DNA from: Planctomycetaceae bacterium
Lineage (GTDB): Bacteria; Planctomycetota; Planctomycetia; Planctomycetales; Planctomycetaceae
Assembly (NCBI GenBank): GCA_015487825.1
Contig: WFOZ01000228.1
Span: 1-6,785, forward strand
Direction of reading: 5' to 3'
DNA: 6,785 nt
Within the stretch, counting starts at the first letter, position 1, and each line of letters opens with the position of its first letter. Below, piece after piece: positions 1-5,855 of this stretch. The notes beneath the pieces are model-generated. The model saw nothing but the letters and a program-made list of their open reading frames with translations. It made no database searches and was not told where the DNA came from. Position numbers and translations under genes: made by a program.

Positions 1-213
1 CTGGAAAAAGATATCCTTGGCAATATGCAGAAGATTTACGAAAACCTCTCCCTGCCCGATTTTACAGAAGTACAACCTAAAATCGAAAAGTATGTCGCAG
101 GAATCAAGGAGTATAAAAAGAACGAATTCCCAACGGATCCTGCGCTGGCAGATGTTGTCAACACTCGCATGAAATTCGCTCTGGAAAAATACGGCTACGC
201 CCCGGTGAAATAA
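1..213 (+). CDS. Probable sulfotransferase, C-terminal end (partial)
   Basis: The reading frame is open from the left edge to a TAA at 211-213 and gives the last 70 residues of a protein whose start lies outside the window. The visible part reads as the C-terminal tail of PAPS-dependent sulfotransferases of the Sulfotransfer_1/Sulfotransfer_3 type: a helix resembling KIYENLSLPDF, then a helix with KYVAGIKEYKKNEF, and a final helix ending KFALEKYGYAPVK. The pattern 'xIYExLxLPxF...YxxxxxxYxxNxF...Y/FxxxYGY' is common at the end of these enzymes. The catalytic and PAPS-binding loops are N-terminal and cannot be checked here. If correct, the enzyme transfers sulfate from PAPS to a hydroxyl or amine acceptor that cannot be predicted. 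The sulfatase gene starts 33 bp downstream on the same strand, which suggests one transcript. Family assignment is by recognition only. Confidence 0.7.
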   Translation: MEKDILGNMQKIYENLSLPDFTEVQPKIEKYVAGIKEYKKNEFPTDPALADVVNTRMKFALEKYGYAPVK

Positions 214-246
214 ACTGGAGCAACAGACTTCATTGGAAATCCGCGT

Positions 247-1674
247 ATGTCCCAGCGTCCCAATATCATTTTCATCATCACCGATCAACAACGCTTCGAC
301 ACAATCGCTGCTCTCGGTTTTCCGTTTATGGAAACGCCGAACATGGACCGCCTGGTGAATGAAGGGGTCACTTTCACCAACTGTTTTATTACGGCTGCCT
401 CTTGTGCGCCGGCTCGGGCGAGTCTGTTTACCGGGTATTATCCGCACACAACCGGCATTTTGAAAAACGCAGATCTTTGGCGGCGATCCTGGATCGAGCA
501 ACTCGCCAAATCTGGTTATCGCTGCATCAACATCGGCAAGATGCACAGTTACCCTTACGATACACCACTCGGTTTTCACGAACGATACGTAGTCGAAAAT
601 AAAGATCGCTATCTGGAAGAACGCTTTTATTTCGATGAATGGGACAAGGCGATTCGAATTCGCGGACATGTCAAACAACAGCGGGAATTGTACCGCCAGC
701 GGGACGATTACCGCGATGCCCTGGGTGCGTTCGATTGGAATCTTCCCGAAGACTTGCACAGCGATATGTTCGTGGGAGAGATGGCGTGCTGGTGGCTCGA
801 ATCGAAACCGATCACCGAACCGCTGTTTATGGAAATCGGCTTCCCCGGTCCGCATCCCCCTTACGATCCGATCCCGCGTTACGCAGAATCTTATCTAAAA
901 AAAGAACTCCCGCTACTCCCGGTTTCGCAACAGGAACTCGATCAACAACCTGAACCATTCAAAATATTACGCCAGCACAATCAGGAAGTCGATCACGATT
1001 CGGTCGTTTTGGAATTGAACCCGACCGAACAGCAGCGTCACCGCCAGCGCGCTTACTACCTGGCGAATGTGACGATGATTGATGAAAAAATCGGGAAGAT
1101 CCTGCAAACGCTCGAAACAAGAGGATATCTCGAAAATTCGGTCGTCATTTTCACTTCTGATCATGGCGATTGTTTAACCGATCATGGTCACAGTCAAAAA
1201 TGGACGATGTACGATACCATCACAAAAATGCCTTTGGTTGTCTGGTCCCCCGGACGATTCGCGCAAGGGAAAACAATCGATGGCCTTTGCCAGCAAATGG
1301 ATATTGGCCCCGCGATTCTCGAAATGGCACAGGCGGAAGTGCCGCAAGGGTTGGAAGCGAAGTCGCTGTTGCCTGCGATTGAATCGAAACCGTGGTCGCC
1401 AAGGGATTTCGTTTACGCCGAGCAGGCACAGGATGGCATCCTCACTGGTACTCAGTTTATGACCATGATCCGCAGCACCGATTGGAAACTGGTTCACTTT
1501 CTCGATGAACCGTGGGGCCAACTGTTCGACCTGAAAAACGATCCGAACGAAGTTGATAACCTCTGGGACCAGCCAGACCATCTCGAAAAGAAACGCGAGT
1601 TACTCGCCAATTTACGAGAATGGCGAATCCGCAGCGGTTACCAAACCAGCAACTGGTCCGCTCCCTGGCGATAG
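247..1674 (+). CDS. Type I (formylglycine-dependent) sulfatase, no signal peptide
   Basis: This 475-residue protein is a sulfatase of the alkaline phosphatase superfamily that hydrolyses a sulfate ester; the substrate is unknown. The N-terminal beta strand NIIFIITDQQR supplies metal ligand D13, with Q14 beside it. The signature is C53-A-P-A-R57 followed by ASLFTG, where C53 would be converted to formylglycine. The second signature GYRCINIGKMH lies at 90-100, with K98 and H100. Further likely active-site residues are H203 in GFPGPHPPY, D305-H306 in TSDHGD, and K318 in QKWTMYD. The C-terminal part ends with WKLVHF...GQLFDLKNDPNEVDNLW (about 413-440), typical of the family. Length is normal. The start is supported by the family-like MSQRPN N-terminus; only a weak GGA at 235-237 precedes it. 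There is no signal peptide, so it probably acts in the cytoplasm, unlike many exported planctomycete sulfatases. Related phosphonate monoester hydrolases share this fold, so a non-sulfate substrate is possible. Likely in an operon with the upstream sulfotransferase. Confidence 0.93.
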   Translation: MSQRPNIIFIITDQQRFDTIAALGFPFMETPNMDRLVNEGVTFTNCFITAASCAPARASLFTGYYPHTTGILKNADLWRRSWIEQLAKSGYRCINIGKMHSYPYDTPLGFHERYVVENKDRYLEERFYFDEWDKAIRIRGHVKQQRELYRQRDDYRDALGAFDWNLPEDLHSDMFVGEMACWWLESKPITEPLFMEIGFPGPHPPYDPIPRYAESYLKKELPLLPVSQQELDQQPEPFKILRQHNQEVDHDSVVLELNPTEQQRHRQRAYYLANVTMIDEKIGKILQTLETRGYLENSVVIFTSDHGDCLTDHGHSQKWTMYDTITKMPLVVWSPGRFAQGKTIDGLCQQMDIGPAILEMAQAEVPQGLEAKSLLPAIESKPWSPRDFVYAEQAQDGILTGTQFMTMIRSTDWKLVHFLDEPWGQLFDLKNDPNEVDNLWDQPDHLEKKRELLANLREWRIRSGYQTSNWSAPWR

Positions 1675-1737
1675 AACAGAAAAACCAATATATTACGGAA
1701 TTCAGACAGTTTGCTAACTATCAATTACATTTTGAAC

Positions 1738-1742
1738 GGGAG
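1738..1742 (+). promoter_or_regulatory. Ribosome binding site deciding the 1750 start
   Basis: GGGAG lies 7 nt before the ATG at 1750. It favours this ATG over the in-frame TTG at 1711, which has no comparable Shine-Dalgarno sequence. The ATG also places the signal peptide exactly at the N-terminus. Confidence 0.75.
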
Positions 1743-1749
1743 AACCGAT

Positions 1750-2217
1750 ATGCGATATCTTACGTTTCTGGCTGCTGTTTCGTTCTGTCTGACATCAATC
1801 GCTGGTGAACCGACTAAACGTTCGGTTAATATTGAGCTTGGCCCCAAAGCTTACCGTGATGGCGATGTCATCCGTATCCTCAGTGTCTCATCGACATCTC
1901 GTCAGCTTGAACAAGGCGATACCGTAACCGTCAAAGGAAAAGTTCGATTAGACAGCATCGCAAAGGCAAATCTTTCTTTGCTTCTAACGCAAACCGAATC
2001 AGACGGTTCAGAGGAAACAGATGCTTCCCAGACAGTGGCTATCAAAAACGGATTAACCGACTTTTCTCTGACGACGACAATTAAACATCGTGGAGTTCTG
2101 CATCTGACTTTTTACGATATCAAATCGGGGCGCCCTTTTGGCGGTGTTTACTTCGGCACCGCCAAACAGATGCAGGCGATCTCCGGTTGGGACCTGAGTT
2201 ACTATTTGCGAAATTAA
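1750..2217 (+). CDS. Small secreted protein of unknown function
   Basis: I do not recognise a named family for this 155-residue protein. It begins with a clear Sec signal peptide (MRYLTFLAAVSFCLTSIAG) with a plausible cleavage after A18 (S-I-A). The mature part alternates hydrophobic and polar residues in short strands: RDGDVIRILSVSS at 36-48, GDTVTVKGKVRL at 56-67, ANLSLLLTQT at 73-82, FSLTTTIKHRGVLHLTFYD at 105-123 and FGGVYFG at 130-136. This suggests a beta-sandwich of about 130 residues. The 'GDxIxIxxV...LxxGDxxxVxGxxxL...GVLHLxFY...FGGVYFG' layout resembles small secreted hypothetical proteins I associate with planctomycetes. There is no lipobox and no catalytic motif. It starts 75 bp after the sulfatase on the same strand, so co-transcription is possible but not shown. 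The gene looks intact and ends at TAA. Confidence 0.8.
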   Translation: MRYLTFLAAVSFCLTSIAGEPTKRSVNIELGPKAYRDGDVIRILSVSSTSRQLEQGDTVTVKGKVRLDSIAKANLSLLLTQTESDGSEETDASQTVAIKNGLTDFSLTTTIKHRGVLHLTFYDIKSGRPFGGVYFGTAKQMQAISGWDLSYYLRN

Positions 2218-2247
2218 ACCAGAAACGCAAAACGTACTTTAATCATA

Positions 2248-2340
2248 ACCATTCAGCAATGTTTGGTTATTGCAGAAACAGGAGGATCCACCTCCCATCG
2301 TGGTCCGCGGGTAGCGGACCCTACGCCAACGCTGAATGGT
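2248..2340. repeat. 93-bp nested inverted repeat between convergent genes
   Basis: The outer arms are a perfect 10-bp inverted repeat, ACCATTCAGC at 2248-2257 and GCTGAATGGT at 2331-2340. Inside are two more hairpins: GGAGG/CCTCC (2281-2285 with 2291-2295, 5-nt loop) and GGTCCGC/GCGGACC (2302-2308 with 2314-2320, loop GGGTA). The second can be extended by CGT (2299-2301) with ACG (2323-2325) across a 2-nt bulge. The element fills the gap between the stop of the secreted protein and the cysK stop at 2346. TTTT at 2344-2347 follows the right arm. It may be a bidirectional terminator, a dispersed palindromic repeat, or both; the terminal arms favour a small repeat element. Confidence 0.65.
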
Positions 2341-2345
2341 CCCTT

Positions 2346-3278
2346 TTATTCTCGCGCGTAATCGAACATCGGTGTTGAGAGATATCGTTCACCGCTGTCC
2401 GGGAGGATCACGACGATTGTTTTGCCTGCTGATTCCGGACGGGCTGCAACTTTCAAAGCAGCAGCCATCGCGGCACCACTGCTTATTCCTGCAATAATCC
2501 CTTCTTCCTGGGCGAGTTTAGGAGCCATTTCGAAAGATTCTTCATCGCTCACCTGAACAACTTCGTCAATTAAAGAGACATCCAGAATATCCGGAATAAA
2601 ACCGGCACCGATTCCCTGTATTTTATGTTTTCCGGGAGAACCGCCTGAAAGTACCGGGCTGCCTGTTGGTTCAACTGCGATTGATTGAACGGCTTTTCCT
2701 TTTTCCTGTTTGAGATAGCGACTGACACCGGTGATCGTACCGCCGGTTCCAACGCCCGAAATGAAGAAATCGATATTGCCTTGAGTATCTTCCCAGATTT
2801 CCGGGCCGGTTGTGCGAACATGAACTTCCGGATTAGCCGGATTGCTGAATTGTTGAGGCATATAAAATTCCGGATTTTCCGACAGTTCAGTTGCCCGGTT
2901 AATGGCTCCTTTCATTCCATCCGCTCCCGGAGTCAACACTAAATTCGCACCGAATGCGCGAAGCATCATACGACGTTCCACAGACATTGAATCCGGCATG
3001 CAGAGTGTCAATTCGTAGCCACGAGCCGCACAGACAAAAGCCAGCGCGATGCCGGTGTTCCCGCTGGTTGGCTCAACCACTTTCATGCCCGGTTTCAGTT
3101 TTCCGGTTTTCTCAGCATCCCAAATCATGTTGGCACCGATTCGGCACTTCACACTGTAAGCCGGGTTTCGGCCTTCGATTTTCGCCAGAACTGTCGCACC
3201 AAGCCCGGCAGCCATCTTATTGATTTTAACAAGAGGGGTTCTGCCAATTGTCAACGTGTTATCTTCAAATACGGGCAC
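2346..3278 (-). CDS. cysK: Cysteine synthase A (O-acetylserine sulfhydrylase)
   Basis: This 310-residue, PLP-dependent enzyme makes L-cysteine from O-acetylserine and sulfide in the cytoplasm, the last step of sulfate assimilation. It follows the CysK family closely from the N-terminal [14 protein letters not shown] onward. K44 in SVKCRIG is the PLP Schiff-base lysine. TSGNTG at 71-76 is the substrate loop, GVGTGGT at 175-181 binds the PLP phosphate, and ISSGAA (265-270) and [10 protein letters not shown] (293-302, S295 contacting the pyridine nitrogen) complete the site. The loop '[21 protein letters not shown]' is several residues shorter than in E. coli CysK, a common variant. The GTG start is supported by a strong ribosome binding site and by alignment of the N-terminus to the family. 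cysE is not in the window. The gene converges on the left operon. CysM is less likely because the sequence is of CysK type throughout. Confidence 0.96.
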   Translation of the reverse strand: MPVFEDNTLTIGRTPLVKINKMAAGLGATVLAKIEGRNPAYSVKCRIGANMIWDAEKTGKLKPGMKVVEPTSGNTGIALAFVCAARGYELTLCMPDSMSVERRMMLRAFGANLVLTPGADGMKGAINRATELSENPEFYMPQQFSNPANPEVHVRTTGPEIWEDTQGNIDFFISGVGTGGTITGVSRYLKQEKGKAVQSIAVEPTGSPVLSGGSPGKHKIQGIGAGFIPDILDVSLIDEVVQVSDEESFEMAPKLAQEEGIIAGISSGAAMAAALKVAARPESAGKTIVVILPDSGERYLSTPMFDYARE

Positions 3279-3284
3279 GACTTA

Positions 3285-3288
3285 CTCC
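3285..3288 (-). promoter_or_regulatory. Ribosome binding site for the cysK GTG start
   Basis: On the minus strand AAAAAGGAGTAAGTC precedes GTG. GGAG occupies 3285-3288 with 6 nt to the start at 3278, which supports initiation at this non-ATG codon. Confidence 0.75.
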
Positions 3289-3337
3289 TTTTTGTGTGCA
3301 ATGATTATTTCGTGTAACCTGAGAGGGTATGATTTTG

Positions 3338-3366
3338 ATTATTGAGACTTTTCCTCAGATTGGCAA
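3338..3366 (-). promoter_or_regulatory. cysK: Candidate sigma70-type promoter of cysK
   Basis: On the minus strand, TTGCCA (3361-3366) and AATAAT (3338-3343) are separated by exactly 17 bp. Each hexamer matches five of six positions of the TTGACA/TATAAT consensus. Transcription would start near 3331, giving a leader of about 50 nt before the GTG. The candidate lies between the REPIN-like repeat and cysK, so cysK could be transcribed independently of the upstream protease gene. Sequence match only. Confidence 0.45.
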
Positions 3367-3383
3367 TATCGATTTGCAGGAAA

Positions 3384-3492
3384 TGTAGGCCAGGCTTTCC
3401 AGCCTGAAGCAATTATCTACAAGCTTACTGAGGAACGACAGCGAATTCGCCGCTCAATCGAAAGTAGATCAGGCTGGAAAGCCTGGCCTACA
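3384..3492. repeat. REPIN-like element: two 24-bp palindromic units, inverted
   Basis: Positions 3384-3407 and 3469-3492 are perfect reverse complements over 24 bp, beginning TGTAGGCCAGG and ending CCTGGCCTACA. Each arm is itself a small palindrome: in the left arm CAGGCT (3391-3396) pairs with AGCCTG (3401-3406) around a TTCC loop. The 61-bp spacer adds ATCTAC (3415-3420) pairing with GTAGAT (3464-3469). A pair of REP-type hairpins in inverted orientation is the architecture of REPINs. It lies between the stop of the thioredoxin-protease gene (3511) and the cysK promoter, so it may also end or stabilise that transcript. Whether it is dispersed in the genome cannot be seen from one copy, although similar 'aggctttccagcct' units seem familiar from planctomycete intergenic DNA. 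Confidence 0.75.
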
Positions 3493-3510
3493 ACTCAATA
3501 AAGTTGAATT

Positions 3511-5304
3511 TCAGCGGCGAATTCTGCGATACGGTTGGGCGGCAGAGAAACCGGTGGGCATGGTCAGCGAACGATCTTCTTCCCGGGAGACGGTTCGTAT
3601 TGGAGTCACATGCCTGACGGGGATGACTGAATTTGCATGACGTAGTGAAGAGGAAGGCTTGTTTGAATCTGAGATCATTCGTCGATGAGCGGAAACATTT
3701 TGGGTCTTGCTTAATTCACCTGTTAAATCTGCAATCAGGCGAGCAGTCGCTGAGGGGATGATAACGACTTGTGTCTGACCGGGAGCATCGGGAGATTCAA
3801 TCAAAATGGTCAGCTTGGCTCCTTTGCCAAGCTGTAAACGGTTAATCATTTCCGCAACTGCCATTGGATCCTGACTTTCAGGCTTAACGCTCGCAACAGG
3901 TGGTGCGTTGTTATTCGCATTAAACCCGGCTGAGCTTGCTGCAGGAACGGCAGCAGGAGGTTCCTGCATCGGCAGGCCAAGACTGTTATCTCTGTTTGAG
4001 GCGATCATACTTTCAACCGGTTGCGGCTTGCGGATGATACTCCCCAGGCCACACGATTCCACAAGATCGAGAATCGGTTTCAAACCGGCGTACAAGCCAC
4101 GTTTTTCTTTTGGATCCGCTGCGATGCAAACGCCGACAACTTCGTTTTCCAGGTTGAACAACCCACCGCCCGAACGCCCCTGCACGGGAACTCCGGTGCA
4201 TTCTACGTTGTCGGGGCCGGTGTATCGATTCAGTGCTGTTACCGACAGATTCTGTACCGTAGGGGGTTGACCGCCACTGCAACCAACGCTGATAACAGAT
4301 TCCCCTTTAGGAAGTTGAAAACCGACAGAAGCCAGTCTGGCAACAGGCAAAACGCCATCGGTGGGGATGGAAATCAAACCGACATCTGCATCGAGATCGT
4401 ATTTTTCAACTTTACCCAGATAGCTTTCAAATCGGTCTCCCGTAAAAAGATCGACATCAACCTTGGAACTGTCTGTCAGATTTCGGAAGATGTGTCCGCA
4501 AGTGAGAATGTAAGAAACCCCGGCAGTGGAATGAATAATCGTTCCCGAACCGTAATTGATGCCATTTTCGTCTTTAATTCTGATACGAACATTCGCAGCA
4601 CTGGAATCGACATGCGGCGTCGGTTTGGTCACATTACTGCTTTGATCCAGTTGGGCGCGAATAATGGGTTTCTCTTCTGTTTTGCGACCACTTGCAAGTA
4701 AATTAGCTGGCTGATTATTACGGGATTTTTCATAAGCCGGGGCTGTTCTCTGCCTCGGTTGCTGGGTTGAAACTTCAGGCATGGGCGGAGCAGACTGGTT
4801 GGTGTTTGCGTATCGCTGAGGCTGATTAGATGGCCTGTTATCAAATGAAGTCGGGAAGGCAGATGGCGTTCCCAAAACAGGCGTTTCATACCCGGTGCCT
4901 GTGCGCTGCAGAGGTGAACGATCCTGCTTCTGATTACCCGCGAGCATAGATTTCGGATTCGTTTTTGTCGTCGGGATCATCGCAACGAGTCGACGAAGAT
5001 CCTGCTCGGTTGTCTGTCCACCTAAAATCCGCTTCACTTCTTTCCCATTGACGACGAGCACAAAAGCCGGGATGGAACTGACGCGGAACTGCTTGGCGAG
5101 TTTCGGATTTTTATCGATATCAACCTGCTGAATCGGCAAGCCTTCTCGCTGTAACTTGTGAACAATCGGAGCCACCTGCTGGCATGGTCCGCACCATGTC
5201 GCGGTAAAATCGTACAGGACCGCCTGCTGGGCAAAAGTCGTTTCTGTACTAAAATGAACAACTACCGCAGACAACATAACCGCCCGAAAGGCAACATATT
5301 TCAT
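3511..5304 (-). CDS. Exported thioredoxin / trypsin-like serine protease fusion
   Basis: This 597-residue protein starts with a Sec signal peptide (MKYVAFRAVMLSAVVV...TFA, cleavage near A25). A thioredoxin domain spans about 27-110, with W37-C-G-P-C41 and the cis-proline P79 in SSIPAF. A Pro/Gln/Asn-rich linker covers about 111-236. A trypsin-like (S1 family) domain covers about 237-424: H271 in TCGHIF, D307 in DLDADVGL and S378 in QGRSGGGLF form an intact triad. A second disordered linker follows (425-478). A small region at 479-532 (AEMINRLQLGKGAKLTILIES...) looks like helix plus beta strands, and the tail at 540-597 is basic. The protease part has five cysteines (269, 342, 369, 393, 418). 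An in-frame ATG at 5325 would add seven residues (MDSRRVF), but the ATG at 5304 has the better ribosome binding site and signal peptide. It probably acts in the periplasm. Substrate and redox partner are unknown, and no standard symbol applies. Confidence 0.9.
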   Translation of the reverse strand: MKYVAFRAVMLSAVVVHFSTETTFAQQAVLYDFTATWCGPCQQVAPIVHKLQREGLPIQQVDIDKNPKLAKQFRVSSIPAFVLVVNGKEVKRILGGQTTEQDLRRLVAMIPTTKTNPKSMLAGNQKQDRSPLQRTGTGYETPVLGTPSAFPTSFDNRPSNQPQRYANTNQSAPPMPEVSTQQPRQRTAPAYEKSRNNQPANLLASGRKTEEKPIIRAQLDQSSNVTKPTPHVDSSAANVRIRIKDENGINYGSGTIIHSTAGVSYILTCGHIFRNLTDSSKVDVDLFTGDRFESYLGKVEKYDLDADVGLISIPTDGVLPVARLASVGFQLPKGESVISVGCSGGQPPTVQNLSVTALNRYTGPDNVECTGVPVQGRSGGGLFNLENEVVGVCIAADPKEKRGLYAGLKPILDLVESCGLGSIIRKPQPVESMIASNRDNSLGLPMQEPPAAVPAASSAGFNANNNAPPVASVKPESQDPMAVAEMINRLQLGKGAKLTILIESPDAPGQTQVVIIPSATARLIADLTGELSKTQNVSAHRRMISDSNKPSSSLRHANSVIPVRHVTPIRTVSREEDRSLTMPTGFSAAQPYRRIRR

Positions 5305-5309
5305 AAATA

Positions 5310-5315
5310 CTCTCC
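5310..5315 (-). promoter_or_regulatory. Ribosome binding site deciding the 5304 start
   Basis: GGAGAG on the minus strand (5310-5315) lies 5 nt from the ATG at 5304. The upstream in-frame ATG at 5325 is preceded only by a weak AGGCGA. If that ATG were used, this site would fall inside the coding sequence. Confidence 0.65.
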
Positions 5316-5363
5316 GCGAATCCATTCGCCTGGAGTGGCCCTGAGGATTTTTTTAGTGTTAAC

Positions 5364-5390
5364 CCGAAACAGAACTTTTCTGTTTTCCGG
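5364..5390. other. Stem-loop in the upstream region of the protease gene
   Basis: AAACAGAA (5367-5374) and TTCTGTTT (5378-5385) form an 8-bp stem with a CTT loop. CCG (5364-5366) and CGG (5388-5390) can extend it across a 2-nt bulge. It lies about 60 bp upstream of the start at 5304. No T-tract follows in either direction, so an operator or leader hairpin is more likely than a terminator. Function unknown. Confidence 0.4.
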
Positions 5391-5485
5391 AAAGATGAAA
5401 TTCGGTGATAAAGTCAGATTGCAAGATGAAAGGCAAATTAACGGGGCAGGAACCGACCGGCTCCACAAGGAGTGAACAAAGTGTC

Positions 5486-5515
5486 AAGTCGTTTGATCCT
5501 TCAACCGACTTTTGT
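5486..5515 (+). terminator. Terminator-like hairpin with short T-run, no assigned gene
   Basis: AAGTCG (5486-5491) pairs with CGACTT (5506-5511). After one mismatch, TTGA (5493-5496) pairs with TCAA (5501-5504) around a 4-nt TCCT loop. The T's at 5510-5513 continue into TTTTGTACTCTTT. The shape suits an intrinsic terminator on the plus strand, but no gene is visible immediately upstream on that strand. It could end a short untranslated RNA or be incidental. Confidence 0.3.
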
Positions 5516-5681
5516 ACTCTTTACACGACTTTTCGGAAAACTATTACAAAACAGGAAACAGTGGAAGAGGAGTTTGAAAAATTAACAATTTATCATTTTC
5601 AGATGTAACTGACTTGTATGAAACAGGTTACGAATAAAACTACGATTTAGTCTCGAATTTTTGTGAGATTACTGAGGTGAG

Positions 5682-5714
5682 TATGCAGACGGGATGCCTA
5701 ATCCGCATATTTTT
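5682..5714 (+). terminator. Weak terminator-like hairpin upstream of the lipoprotein gene
   Basis: TATGC (5682-5686) pairs with GCATA (5705-5709), and GGAT (5692-5695) with ATCC (5701-5704), with a 5-nt bulge and a GCCTA loop. Five T's (5710-5714) follow directly. It lies about 140 bp before the lipoprotein start, so it could end a short upstream RNA or attenuate a leader. The stem is short and bulged, so this is tentative. Confidence 0.28.
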
Positions 5715-5855
5715 GAAACTTTTAGTGAAATTCCTTTCGGTGCGACCTTTTGCACCCTACTTTCATCGATTATTTCCCGGTAGGATGTTTTTTTAAGCTG
5801 GCAAGCCAGACTGTCCAAACGAAACAGATTTACAGAAATTTGAAGACCGACCACT

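Larger units (their letters stand above)
5316..5855. other. 540-bp gap without a credible gene, with several stem-loops
   Basis: This spacer separates the divergent thioredoxin-protease and lipoprotein genes. Small open frames of 65-67 codons (5405-5608 plus, 5669-5866 minus) have unremarkable translations and no family resemblance, so I leave them out. The stretch is AT-rich and holds at least three stem-loops (listed separately). It also has a direct repeat CGACTTTT at 5506-5513 and 5526-5533, with start points exactly 20 bp apart, and CCTAC/GTAGG arms (5756-5760, 5780-5784) followed by seven T at 5788-5794. I found no convincing sigma70 promoter for either flanking gene, and no tRNA, rRNA or riboswitch that I recognise. 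Confidence 0.5.

Noticed and set aside
1174..1581. 135-codon minus-strand frame inside the sulfatase gene
   Set aside because: It is antisense to conserved sulfatase regions, including the SDHGD metal-binding block, and its translation resembles nothing known.
1711..1749. TTG at 1711 as start of the secreted protein
   Set aside because: It would put 13 extra residues before a well-formed signal peptide, while the ATG at 1750 has GGGAG at ideal spacing.
3384..3492. CRISPR-like or transposon interpretation of the paired 24-bp arms
   Set aside because: There are only two units, they are inverted rather than direct, and no transposase or spacer series is present. A REPIN-like pair fits better.
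4021..4701. 226-codon open frame on the plus strand opposite the thioredoxin-protease gene
   Set aside because: It starts at TTG without a ribosome binding site, has no family resemblance, and lies fully antisense to a gene with intact catalytic motifs. It is a shadow frame.
5305..5325. ATG at 5325 as start of the thioredoxin-protease
   Set aside because: Its ribosome binding site is weak and the extra MDSRRVF adds nothing to the signal peptide. It remains possible, but the ATG at 5304 is better supported.
5482..5487. Perfect TTGACA -35 hexamer on the minus strand upstream of the protease gene
   Set aside because: At 17-bp spacing the downstream hexamer is GGAGCC, with nothing close to TATAAT nearby, so I do not call a promoter.
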